64,000 nucleotides of DNA, taken from Fimbriimonadaceae bacterium (GTDB lineage: Bacteria; Armatimonadota; Fimbriimonadia; Fimbriimonadales; Fimbriimonadaceae). The stretch is from assembly GCA_019454125.1 (NCBI GenBank), contig CP075365.1, positions 1,048,218 through 1,112,217 on the forward strand, written 5' to 3'. The position numbers and the translations under genes were made by a program. Below the pieces are notes generated by a model, which was given only the letters and a program-made list of their open reading frames with translations, was not told the origin of the DNA and did not search any database. Below, piece after piece: positions 42,259 through 50,002 of this stretch; positions within the stretch are counted from its first letter, which is position 1, and each line of letters opens with the position of its first letter.

Positions 42259-42287
42259 GACACCCCGGCGCGAGAGCCGGGGTGTCC
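42258..42287. terminator. Terminator hairpin between convergent genes
   Basis: GGACACCCCGGC (42258-42269), loop GCGAGA, GCCGGGGTGTCC (42276-42287): perfect 12-bp stem starting at the last base of the DinB-family stop codon. No T tract. Confidence 0.75.
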
Positions 42288-42310
42288 ACGGAACGGAGAG
42301 AAGCTCTAGC

Positions 42311-42928
42311 TTACTTTCGTCGGCGTCGAGCGGCGATCGCGGCGATGCCGGCACCAAGAGCGACCATAGTGGCCGGCTCGGGCACGACGTTCACGCGGAA
42401 GGCGCCGCGGGTGGCCTGCGAAATAGCGTAGGGACCACCGTTGGTCTGGAACGCGTGGAGTCCGACGTCGCCGGTGCTGTTGAGGTTCCAAGCGAGCCAG
42501 GAGTTCGGGTCGCTGCTCGCCATGAGCCAGTAGTTCTGGCCGGCGACGATGTTCACGGCGCCGCCGACGTTGATCGTCGTGGCGATGCCCGGGTTACCGA
42601 AGTTCCCCATGTTCGTGATGTGCCAGGAGCCGATGACCGCGCCAGGCTCAGAGTTGTTGTCGGTGTGCAAAGTGATGGTGGCGCCGTTGGTGCCCGTCAC
42701 GTAGCCGAGGGCGATCGTGATCGTGTCGACCGGGCCGCCGGCGGCAGCGGTGAACTGGTCGCCCTGGTTGAAGTCGTTGTTGATCGGCGGCCCTTCGGAG
42801 ATCGTGTAGCCGTTGCCGTTGTTGTAGGTGTCGCCAGGGCCGAAGTTGTTAAAAGCGACGATCTGAGCGTTGGCCAGCGTAAAACCAACGAGAGCGGAAG
42901 CGGCGAAAGCCGCGCGTAAGCCTTTCAT
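42311..42928 (-). CDS. PEP-CTERM sorting-domain surface protein
   Basis: 205 residues. Signal peptide (RAAFAASALVGFTLANA), a Gly/Asn-rich beta body (VAFNNFGPGDTYNNGNGYTISEG, GATITLHTDNNSEPGAVIGSWHITN, WLMASSDPNSWLAWN) resembling choice-of-anchor domains, and the sorting tail VVPEPATMVALGAGIAAIAARRRRK. Second such protein in the window, so an exosortase should exist in the genome. Upstream are an attenuator-like hairpin and palindromic sites. Confidence 0.9.
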   Translation of the reverse strand: MKGLRAAFAASALVGFTLANAQIVAFNNFGPGDTYNNGNGYTISEGPPINNDFNQGDQFTAAAGGPVDTITIALGYVTGTNGATITLHTDNNSEPGAVIGSWHITNMGNFGNPGIATTINVGGAVNIVAGQNYWLMASSDPNSWLAWNLNSTGDVGLHAFQTNGGPYAISQATRGAFRVNVVPEPATMVALGAGIAAIAARRRRK

Positions 42929-42940
42929 GAGTATCCTCTC

Positions 42941-42961
42941 AAAAACCGAGATTTACCTCGG
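42941..42961 (-). promoter_or_regulatory. Attenuator-like hairpin with T tract just before the PEP-CTERM ribosome site
   Basis: On the minus strand CCGAG-GTAAAT-CTCGG (42961-42946) is followed by TTTTT (42945-42941) and then directly by GAGAGGAT and the ATG at 42928. A short terminator placed before the ribosome site could act in attenuation or RNA-binding control. Confidence 0.5.
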
Positions 42962-42995
42962 CACTCGTCTTATTACGTACGAGACCCTTCCAATA

Positions 42996-43034
42996 TAACA
43001 CGTATTCCTTAACACGTGACAGGTATATATACCT
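42996..43034. promoter_or_regulatory. Direct repeats and palindrome upstream of the PEP-CTERM gene
   Basis: TAACACGT occurs twice 14 bases apart (42996-43003, 43010-43017), and AGGTATATATACCT (43021-43034) is a perfect 14-base palindrome. The region is AT-rich and lies where the promoter of the minus-strand gene should be; both are plausible regulator sites. Confidence 0.45.
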
Positions 43035-43052
43035 GATTCCCGAAGTCTGCCG

Positions 43053-43081
43053 AAAAAAAGGGCGGCGCAGGGTGCGCCGCC
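43053..43081 (-). terminator. Minus-strand intrinsic terminator
   Basis: GGCGGCGC (43061-43068), loop AGGGT, GCGCCGCC (43074-43081); read on the minus strand the stem is followed by seven T (43059-43053). It ends a minus-strand transcript coming from 43082 or beyond. Confidence 0.8.
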
Positions 43082-43386
43082 GAACTCGATTCAGAAGGTT
43101 TCTGCTCTCGGAAAGTCGTGTAAGTGCCTTTATCAGGCTTGCGCTTGCTGTCTCGCTATCTCTCAGCCTAGCTCGGTTTGCGTAGAAGAACCGTGTTGCG
43201 TGCCCACCTAGCTTCGTGGGCCGGACGACAACTCCATCTCGTTCTGCGAACCTCTCAACGTGAACAATCCCATAGCGGATGTCACGCCTTCACCAGACGA
43301 TGTCTAGTATGCGCCAAGACATGCGCAAAAGTGCCCAGCAATAATGCTGGTTTGCGCGAATTTTTAGGGTGGCAATTTAAACGGCG
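43082..43386 (-). ncRNA. Candidate structured non-coding RNA or long 3' UTR
   Basis: 305 bases without a credible protein gene, markedly less GC-rich than the neighbours. Stable pairings include GCCCAC/GTGGGC (43202-43221), CGGTT/AACCG, and CCAGCA-ATAA-TGCTGG (43335-43350) inside GCGCAAA/TTTGCGC (43323-43357). A minus-strand terminator closes the left end, and on the plus strand the right-hand hairpin is followed by TTTTT, so either strand could yield a discrete RNA. I recognise no known RNA family (not SRP, tmRNA, RNase P or 6S by their hallmark sequences). Confidence 0.35.
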
Positions 43387-43839
43387 TCAGACCGTTTTCT
43401 CGATCAGGCCGCGGCTTGCCTCGTCCATCTTGGTGGTGTCCAGCTCGTAGCGGTTCCCGTCGACGTCGAGGAGCAGCAGCGTGGTCGAAGTGAGCCAGTT
43501 CGCGTTCTCTTGGAGGCTCTGGGTGACCAACTCCCGCTCGCCGCGGTCGGTCACGACCGTCCAATAGGTGACCCCGAACTCGGTCTTCACGCTCTTGACC
43601 GCGTTCACTCGCGCAGTGAGGTAGCGCCGGTGCAGCTCCTCGTCGATGATCGCGCGGTTCTCGGGATCGAGCGTGTCCAGGTCTTCGACCATGGCGATCT
43701 CTCTCCCTTTTCCGTCGAGCAGGGCCAAGTACTTCCCTGGATGCGAGATCGGCGAGGCCCAAGCGGGCTTGACCTCTAGGTAGCTCCGGTCGTCCTTGGT
43801 CAGGCGCAACCGGCCCTCGGGCTTATAAAACAGCTTCAT
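43387..43839 (-). CDS. DUF1854 family protein
   Basis: 150 residues with the family's conserved blocks: SYLEVKPAWASPISHPGKYLALLDGKGREIAMVEDLDTLDPENRAIIDEEL and RYLTARVNAVKSVKTEFGVTYWTVVTDRGER. The function is unknown. As I recall, DUF1854 genes often accompany an ABC exporter with an N-terminal extension; such an exporter is at 21873 in this window but not adjacent. No signal peptide or membrane helix. Confidence 0.85.
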   Translation of the reverse strand: MKLFYKPEGRLRLTKDDRSYLEVKPAWASPISHPGKYLALLDGKGREIAMVEDLDTLDPENRAIIDEELHRRYLTARVNAVKSVKTEFGVTYWTVVTDRGERELVTQSLQENANWLTSTTLLLLDVDGNRYELDTTKMDEASRGLIEKTV

Positions 43840-43895
43840 GGGTCAAGAGTAGCGGATTCGCGCCGCTCCTCCTGGGGACGCCCGACCCGAAAGCG

Positions 43896-45308
43896 CTACC
43901 CCCGGGTCTTGCCCTGGTCGAGGTTCACCATCGTGCCCATCAACGTCTTTTCTGCCCCCCCGGTATCGCCCCGTTGGATCGCCTGCATGGCGATCGTCAC
44001 TTCTTGGGCTTCCTGGACGCGGCCTTGGGAGAGAAGCAGCGCTTGGGTCTTCTGGAGGTCGGCCACGGCCACCGCACTGGTGATCGCCTGCGTCTTCAAC
44101 CCCATGATCGTCCGCTCGACCGCGCGCCCGGCCGCGGAGACCTCAAACGCCGAGGAGACGCGCGGGTCGACGGGCGCCGAATAGCGGGCCGCATCTGCCG
44201 TGAACTCCATGACGAGGTCGACGTCCACGGACTTCTGCCCGCCTCCGTCCGCATACGTCAGCTTTCCGCCCGCGACCCGGTAATGGCCGAGCGGGTGGTT
44301 CGGGAACTCGAAGTCGAAGACTTGCTGCAGGGTCGCCCCCCGCTCCAGGTCTGCCATCTCCACGGTGAACTCGCGCTGGTCCGGGACGACCGACATGCCC
44401 GTGGCCGCCCGCAGGTTCACCCACCTCGCCAGCTTCAGGGAAAGCTTCAGCCCAGTGACGGCGGTGGTCATCAGCTTCTCCAGTTCCGTGCGGAAGATCT
44501 CGGGGATCAGCTGCGGCTGCGGAATGTAGTAGTAGTTGCCCCCAGACCGCTTCGCCATCGAGGCGAGCAACTCCTCGTTGTACTCTGCGCCGAAACCCAG
44601 GAACGTCGAGGTGACACCGCGGCCCTTCATGTCCCCGGCGAGTTGGACCAGCGACGAGAAGTCCTTGATCCCGGCCGTCGGCTCGCCGTCGGTGAGCATC
44701 ACGAGGCGCGTCGCCCGCCCCGTCTCGCCGCCAAATTGGGCGAGCTGTTGGCTGGCGAGGGTGAGAGCGTCGCTGATGTTCGTCGTATAGCCGGGGCGCA
44801 ACTGCGCGATGCCGTCCTTCACCGCTTGCCGGTTCGTCACCCGCTGCGGGGCCATCAAGACTTCCACGATCTCGTCGAAGACGACGATCGAGAGGACGTC
44901 GTTCGGTCCCAGGAGGTCGACGACGTAGTTACAGGCTTGCTTGGCGTATTCCAGCGGAGGGCCCTCCATGCTGCCGCTCCGGTCCACGACAAGGCACAGG
45001 TTCACCGGCGTGCGCTGGCCACCGGAGACCATGCCAGGCAGGGCGGCGTCGCCGGGCGCCGTGATCTCCACCAAGAACTGCTCACGCGCCGGGCCGTTGG
45101 CCATGGCGGCCTTTCGGCTTGGGGTGGCGACCACGTTCAGCTCGGTCGAAGGGGGCGTCCAGGCGGTCGTCCGGTTCGGGTCTCCCGAAGCGGGCGGGGC
45201 ACTGATCGCGACTGTCCGGTTCGGGTCCGGCCCACCGCCCAGCACGGTCTTGTTGGGGTCGAACCCCGTCATCTGTGTCTTGTTAGGATCGGGCGGCACC
45301 TGGCTCAT
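43896..45308 (-). CDS. VWA-domain protein with N-terminal DPN[KR]T repeats
   Basis: 470 residues. Residues 1-50 hold four DPN-K/R-T motifs (Thr at 11, 21, 32 and 47) in a disordered Gly/Pro segment. A von Willebrand A domain follows (about 95-270) with MIDAS motif VVDRSGSMEG, Thr in the LRPGYTTNIS loop and Asp in VMLTDGEPTAG. The C-terminal half is a beta domain (VVPDQREFTVEMADLERGATLQQVFDFEF) and a helical tail. Two FHA-domain genes follow upstream in the same direction. FHA domains bind phosphothreonine, so the repeated Thr motifs are likely kinase targets that dock there; this is inference. Confidence 0.88.
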   Translation of the reverse strand: MSQVPPDPNKTQMTGFDPNKTVLGGGPDPNRTVAISAPPASGDPNRTTAWTPPSTELNVVATPSRKAAMANGPAREQFLVEITAPGDAALPGMVSGGQRTPVNLCLVVDRSGSMEGPPLEYAKQACNYVVDLLGPNDVLSIVVFDEIVEVLMAPQRVTNRQAVKDGIAQLRPGYTTNISDALTLASQQLAQFGGETGRATRLVMLTDGEPTAGIKDFSSLVQLAGDMKGRGVTSTFLGFGAEYNEELLASMAKRSGGNYYYIPQPQLIPEIFRTELEKLMTTAVTGLKLSLKLARWVNLRAATGMSVVPDQREFTVEMADLERGATLQQVFDFEFPNHPLGHYRVAGGKLTYADGGGQKSVDVDLVMEFTADAARYSAPVDPRVSSAFEVSAAGRAVERTIMGLKTQAITSAVAVADLQKTQALLLSQGRVQEAQEVTIAMQAIQRGDTGGAEKTLMGTMVNLDQGKTRG

Positions 45309-45380
45309 AGTGAAAAGCGTAACCCTGTAGACGTATTCTCGGCTCTTCTCGTTCTTGACGTGCGATTCTGGGCCATGGGT

Positions 45381-46778
45381 CTATTCGACCCGAAACTGGG
45401 TAGAGCCGATCAAGATCGTGTCTCCCGGCCGGGCTTGGGCCGAAGTCACCCGCTGCCCGTTCACGAACGTGCCGTTCGTGCTGCCAAGGTCAGTGACGAT
45501 GAGTCCGGCTTGGGTCGGGGTCACGGTCGCGTGACGGCGGGACGCTTGGGAGTCGAACCCGAGCGCGAGCCCCGCCGCCTCCCGGCCGATTTCGAGGGAA
45601 CCGGCCACCGGGACCCGCTGCCCGGTCAGAGGCCCGCTCACGGCCACCAAGGAGAAGGCGGCCGGGGCCACCGTCGCCACGCCGGGCTGGGGCATGTGGG
45701 CCGTGGGTGAGGGCGAAGCCTGATGGGGCTGTTGTTGCGGCGCCGACCAAGGTGCCGGCTGCGCCGGGGCGGGACCGGCCGCGAACTGCCCGTGGGAGAT
45801 CGCGTGCGCCTTTGCGCGGCCCTCAGCGGCGGCCTGCGCCGAGCCCGCGCGCATGAGGAACTGAAGGTTCAGGGAACCGACCTGGATCGTGTCCCCATGG
45901 CGCAGCAGCGCCTGTGGGACGCGGATGCCGTTGTGCCCTACCCCGATGGGGCTGTTGGGGTCTACGAGCATGTATGTCTGCCCCTGGCGCTGGATCACGG
46001 CGGCCAGGGCAGGGATTTGCGCGTCGCCGAAAAGGGGAACGTGGGCGCGCTCGTCCCTGCCGATCAGCGTCTGGCCCGCGTCGATCGGCCACTCGCGGCC
46101 CTCGTTCCGGCCGACGACAAGACGCAACCAGGCGCGTCGCGTCACCCGGTCTACTAGGGCCGTGAAGAGTCCGATGAAGAGGCCGAGGCCGAAGGCCATC
46201 GCGGCCCGGCCCGGTGCCCCGGTCTCGACCTGCTGCCCCGCGGCAACGGAGCCCATGTTCCCAAGCATCGTCACCGAGGCGAGCGCTGCGGCCAGGGGGT
46301 CGAAGACCATTCCCGTGATGAACCCGGCGATCGCGCCGCCGATGGCTCCGGAGAACAGCGAGCGGACTGACATCTGCGACGCCCCCACCGCCGCGCCGAT
46401 TGCCAGCGCCATCGGCACGAAAGCGGCGACCCGCGCGATCGGTCCGGGCCCGCCCGTGCCCATCACGACCGCGGCGAAGACCGCCCCGCCGATGATCTTC
46501 CCGAGCCCGCCCCCGACCGCGCCGAAGACGAGCCCGAGCGCGCCCGAGACCAGAATGTTGCGCCTTCCGCCCCGTGCCGCCCCGTGGAGCACCCCCGAGG
46601 TACCGCCGACCAGGGCTCCCAGCAAGAGGAAGAGGATCTGTTCGACCGCTGCCCAGCGCGCGTCGACCTGCATCGCGCCAAACCCGGAGAAGACGCGAGG
46701 GAAGAAGGGTTCGCAAATGATCCAGGCGAGCGTGCCTGCGAGGGCGCATGCGAAGGCGCGAACAACGACGCTCCCCAT
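45381..46778 (-). CDS. Polytopic membrane protein with two FHA domains
   Basis: 465 residues. The first ~215 are Gly/Ala-rich membrane helices (FACALAGTLAWIICEPF, ILFLLLGALVGGTSGVLHG, ALGLVFGAVGGGLGKIIGGAVFAAVVMG, AMAFGLGLFIGLFTALVDRV). A first FHA-like domain (about 220-310) begins LIGRDERAHVPLFGD but has lost the Ser-x-x-His core (IPALAAVI). A Pro/Gln linker leads to a canonical FHA domain (LEIGREAAGLAL...ASRRHATVT...DLGSTNGTFVNGQRV). Adjacent to a second FHA gene (stop and start touch) and the VWA gene, suggesting one membrane signalling complex. Confidence 0.88.
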   Translation of the reverse strand: MGSVVVRAFACALAGTLAWIICEPFFPRVFSGFGAMQVDARWAAVEQILFLLLGALVGGTSGVLHGAARGGRRNILVSGALGLVFGAVGGGLGKIIGGAVFAAVVMGTGGPGPIARVAAFVPMALAIGAAVGASQMSVRSLFSGAIGGAIAGFITGMVFDPLAAALASVTMLGNMGSVAAGQQVETGAPGRAAMAFGLGLFIGLFTALVDRVTRRAWLRLVVGRNEGREWPIDAGQTLIGRDERAHVPLFGDAQIPALAAVIQRQGQTYMLVDPNSPIGVGHNGIRVPQALLRHGDTIQVGSLNLQFLMRAGSAQAAAEGRAKAHAISHGQFAAGPAPAQPAPWSAPQQQPHQASPSPTAHMPQPGVATVAPAAFSLVAVSGPLTGQRVPVAGSLEIGREAAGLALGFDSQASRRHATVTPTQAGLIVTDLGSTNGTFVNGQRVTSAQARPGDTILIGSTQFRVE

Positions 46779-48041
46779 CTATGCCTCGTAGCGCAGGGCC
46801 ACCGACCCGAACTGGACGGAGTCCCCGGGGTTCAGCGCAGCGCTTCCTTCCAGCCGCACGCCGTTCACGAAAGTGCCGTTCGTACTGCCCAGGTCGGCGA
46901 TGGTGAGGCTGTCCCCGGTCCGCGTGATCTGGGCGTGCCGTCGTGAGACGGTGGACTCGCCTGCCAGCACGATCTCCGCGCCCTCCTCGCGGCTGACCAC
47001 GGCGGTGCCTTCCGGCAGTAGGTAGATCGAACCGTCCGCGCGCACGAGCCTCGGGTTCGAGACAGCGCCGACGGCGGGAACGCTGGCCGGGGCGGGGACG
47101 GGACCGGGGGGGCCGTCCCCGAGCACGATCGGTTGGATCGGTTGCGGGGCCTGCGGCACGGGGGCAGGGTCCCCTCCGGCTTGGGCTTGCTGGCCCTGGT
47201 CTCCAAGCCCGACCTGCTTCAGGGCGTCTTGGACCTTGGCGGGGTTGTTCTTGACGAACCAGAAAATTCCATAGCCGACCCCGCCCACGACGGCAAGACC
47301 TATAACAAGGTTGATAATTGAGGCGAGGGGGTTCAAGGGTTCTGTCGGCTTTGGCGGTGCCGCTCCGCTTTCTGACGCGGCCGCACCGCCGCTTCGTTCT
47401 GGCGCCCCCTCTTTTCGACCGGTCGCTGCGTCCGGCTTTTCTGCGGGCACGGTCTCCACGGGGTCGGCGATTTCGATCTTTCGGGGCTCCGTGACGCCTG
47501 CCCCCAGCTTAGCCACGAACGTTTGGGCCGGGGTCTGCTTTTCGTCGCCGCCCGATTTGAACTTCACGGCCACGGTGAAACTCCCCTCGGGAAGGTTTAG
47601 GAACTCGGCAATTCCCTTGTCGCTTGGAGTGACCAGGGCAGTCCGCTTTTCGTCCCCGGCGACGACCTCGACCACCGCCGTCGAGACAGGCTCGCCCCCG
47701 TGGGTCAGCAAGAAGGCGCTTCGAAAGACGCGGGCGTCGTCTTCGGGCAGCACCCGCCACCGGCCTTCCTGGACCTTCGCCAAGGCGCGGACGGCGACGT
47801 TTCCAGTCTTACGGTCGTGGACGAAGATCGCGAGCTTGCCGGGCTTGTCACCGACGGGCAGCTCTAGCGAAGTGCCGCTTGCGCTAACCGGGCCGTCGAC
47901 CTTGCCGGGCTCCTCGAGCGAGCCGAGCCAGGCCACGCGGTCTCCCTCGCCCGGAAACTCCAGGCGCACAAACTTGGACTGTCCGAGCGATGCGGCGGCT
48001 ACGAGCAGGAGGACGAGCAGGCAGACCGGTCTTCTTTGCAC
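46779..48041 (-). CDS. Single-pass membrane protein with C-terminal FHA domain
   Basis: 420 residues. Signal peptide (CLLVLLLVAAASLG), an extracellular beta-sandwich region (residues ~25-190, with SFTVAVKFKSGGDEKQTP), a Pro/Ala-rich stretch, one membrane helix (IINLVIGLAVVGGVGYGIFWFV, ~240-262), and a cytoplasmic FHA domain (GTAVVSREEGAEIVLAGESTVSRRHAQITRTG...DLGSTNGTFVNGVRLEG). The layout would link an outside sensor to phosphothreonine binding inside. The first 43 bases overlap the end of nnr, and its stop touches the next FHA gene start. Confidence 0.88.
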   Translation of the reverse strand: MQRRPVCLLVLLLVAAASLGQSKFVRLEFPGEGDRVAWLGSLEEPGKVDGPVSASGTSLELPVGDKPGKLAIFVHDRKTGNVAVRALAKVQEGRWRVLPEDDARVFRSAFLLTHGGEPVSTAVVEVVAGDEKRTALVTPSDKGIAEFLNLPEGSFTVAVKFKSGGDEKQTPAQTFVAKLGAGVTEPRKIEIADPVETVPAEKPDAATGRKEGAPERSGGAAASESGAAPPKPTEPLNPLASIINLVIGLAVVGGVGYGIFWFVKNNPAKVQDALKQVGLGDQGQQAQAGGDPAPVPQAPQPIQPIVLGDGPPGPVPAPASVPAVGAVSNPRLVRADGSIYLLPEGTAVVSREEGAEIVLAGESTVSRRHAQITRTGDSLTIADLGSTNGTFVNGVRLEGSAALNPGDSVQFGSVALRYEA

Positions 48042-49567
48042 GTTAGCGTGAGTTTAGCCCGGGCGGCGGGAAGGCGCGAGATCACGTCTCGCGCGGTGTA
48101 GCCGACCGCACCCAGTTCCATCGCGGCGAGGTCGCCCGCCAGGCCGTGCCAAAACATCCCGGCTGCGGCCGCCTCAAGGGCCCCGGCGTCCTGGCCGAGG
48201 AGGGTCGTGACCACCCCGCCCAGAACGTCACCCATCCCTGCGGAAGCCATGCCGGGGTTGCCAGTCTGGTTCACGAGGAGGTCTTGGCCCGGCCCGGTGG
48301 CCAGGCTGTGCGCGCCCTTGAGGAGCACCGTCTTGCCCAGCCGTTGGGCCGCTTCCGCGACGCAGCCGAGGCGGTCGGCCTGGATCTGATCGGCGGACTT
48401 TCCGAGCAGGCGGCCCATTTCGCCCGGGTGCGGGGTCAGGACGCACTCGCAAGGCGGCAGGGTCAGCCCAGAGGCGATCGCGTTGAGGGCGTCGGCGTCG
48501 ATACAGCTCGGCACCTCCCAGCGGCACCAGACTTTGGCCAGAAAGTCCTTGACGGGCTGCGTTTGGCTCATCCCGGGGCCGAAGAGGGCGGCGTCAAAGT
48601 GGTGCTGGTTTTCAATGACCCGCTTGAACGCGGCGGGGTCGATCACGCCGTCCGTCTCCGGGAGCGGCATCAGCACGCACTCCGGGCAGTGGGCCATCAC
48701 GGTCTCGAGGACGGGTTCGACCGAGGCGACCGTCACCACGCCGGCCCCCGACCGGTAGGCAGCCTTTGCTGCCAGCGCCGCCGCCCCGCGCATTCCACGG
48801 CTCCCCGCAACGATCAGCACGTGGCCGTTCATGCCCTTGTGGCTGGACCGTAGGCGCTCGGGGACGAGGCTGGCCACCCAGTCTTGGCAGACCATGCGCG
48901 TGCCCGTCGGCTCGTTCGCGACTTGGCGCGGGAAGCCGATGTCCGCCACCGTCCAATAGCCGGAGTGCTCCAGCCCCATGGCTTGGAACAAGTAAGGCTT
49001 GGGAAGCCCGAATGTCACCGTCCGGAGCGCCCAGACGCTGTCGCCGAGCTCCGCGCCCGTGTCCGTCTCGATCCCGCTCGGGACGTCGATGGCGAGGACA
49101 GGCACCCCCGAACGGTTCACCGCGCGGACGGCTTCGGCAACGTTGCCGAGAAGCGGGCCGTGGGCGCCTATCCCCAGGATCGCGTCGACGATGAGGTCAA
49201 AACTGCCGAGGCACTCGAGCTTGCGCTCCCAGCGGGGGTCGCCCGCGAAGACGGGCCGCAGGCCCAGCCCTCGGGCCTGGAGCATCTGCTGCCGGCACTC
49301 CTCGCGAAGGGACGCTTCGTCCGAGGTGACCAGGCAGGTGACGCCGTAGCCGTGCTCGTGAGCAAGCCGGGCGACCACGAAACCGTCCCCGCCGTTGTTG
49401 CCGGGGCCGCAGAGGACGATGATCCGGCCCCCTTCCGGGAGCATCTGGCGAAGGGTCTCGAAGACGGCCAAACCGGCCCTCTCCATCAGCACCATGGCCG
49501 GGATGCCGAACTCTTCGGTCGCTCGACGATCGATCTCGCGGCAACGGGCTGTATCGGCGATCCACAT
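47999..49567 (-). CDS. nnr: Bifunctional NAD(P)HX epimerase / ADP-dependent dehydratase
   Basis: 522 residues repairing hydrated NADH/NADPH. N-terminal YjeF epimerase domain: MVLMERAGLAVFETL, VLCGPGNNGGDGFVVARLAHEHG, DLIVDAILGIG and VLAIDVPSGI. C-terminal ribokinase-like dehydratase: HKGMNGHVLIVAGSRGMRGAA, VLTPHPGEMGRLLG, VLLKGAHSLATG and GNPGMASAGMGDVLGG. Overlaps the downstream FHA gene. TAGAAA lies 12 bases before the start. Confidence 0.93.
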   Translation of the reverse strand: MWIADTARCREIDRRATEEFGIPAMVLMERAGLAVFETLRQMLPEGGRIIVLCGPGNNGGDGFVVARLAHEHGYGVTCLVTSDEASLREECRQQMLQARGLGLRPVFAGDPRWERKLECLGSFDLIVDAILGIGAHGPLLGNVAEAVRAVNRSGVPVLAIDVPSGIETDTGAELGDSVWALRTVTFGLPKPYLFQAMGLEHSGYWTVADIGFPRQVANEPTGTRMVCQDWVASLVPERLRSSHKGMNGHVLIVAGSRGMRGAAALAAKAAYRSGAGVVTVASVEPVLETVMAHCPECVLMPLPETDGVIDPAAFKRVIENQHHFDAALFGPGMSQTQPVKDFLAKVWCRWEVPSCIDADALNAIASGLTLPPCECVLTPHPGEMGRLLGKSADQIQADRLGCVAEAAQRLGKTVLLKGAHSLATGPGQDLLVNQTGNPGMASAGMGDVLGGVVTTLLGQDAGALEAAAAGMFWHGLAGDLAAMELGAVGYTARDVISRLPAARAKLTLTCKEDRSACSSSCS

Positions 49568-49609
49568 GGCTTGCCGCTTTCTACGGAAGGCAGGGCGGGG
49601 TGTTTCGGC

Positions 49610-49957
49610 CTATTCGTCGACCCTGGAGAAGTAAATCACCGTAACCAAATGGGCCGGGGTCACGAAGTCTGTGTAGATGCGGGTCAGAAGGCCGATCACG
49701 TCGTCCTGGCTCCGGAGCTCCGGGTTCTCCCGCTCGATGTCCCTCGGGCTGAGCTCAGTGATCGGTTTCACCTCGACACGGTCCAAAATAGCGCAGAACA
49801 GCTTCTGGCGGCGTCCGAACCGGGGGCCCACCGTGACCCAAACGACCATGCCCGTCTTGTACTTGTCCGACTTGTCGCCCAGGCGGATCGTGGCCGTCTT
49901 CCGACTGTTCATCAGAAGCTCGTCGTAGAACTCAGAGTAAAAGTTAAGGGCGAACAT
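49610..49957 (-). CDS. ASCH-domain protein
   Basis: 115 residues. The ASCH fold (beta-barrel, PUA-like, RNA-binding) is recognised from MNSRKTATIRLGDKSDKYKTGMVVWVTVGPRFGRRQKLFCAILDRVEVKPITEL and the C-terminal VIYFSRVDE. Conserved Lys/Arg in KTATIRLG are typical. Possible role in RNA binding or as an RNase; the exact activity is unknown. 42 bases before nnr on the same strand. Confidence 0.8.
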   Translation of the reverse strand: MFALNFYSEFYDELLMNSRKTATIRLGDKSDKYKTGMVVWVTVGPRFGRRQKLFCAILDRVEVKPITELSPRDIERENPELRSQDDVIGLLTRIYTDFVTPAHLVTVIYFSRVDE

Positions 49958-50002
49958 GGTCTGGGAGCGCGTATTCTATCCTAGAAAGTCGGGAGCAACA
50001 CT

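Noticed and set aside
43178-43450. A 90-codon plus-strand frame in the region right of the PEP-CTERM gene
   Set aside because: No ribosome site, no similarity, and it runs into the DUF1854 coding sequence on the other strand; hairpins suggest RNA instead.
43974-45710. A 578-codon plus-strand open frame opposite the VWA gene
   Set aside because: Arg/His/Gly-rich antisense translation of the VWA and FHA genes.
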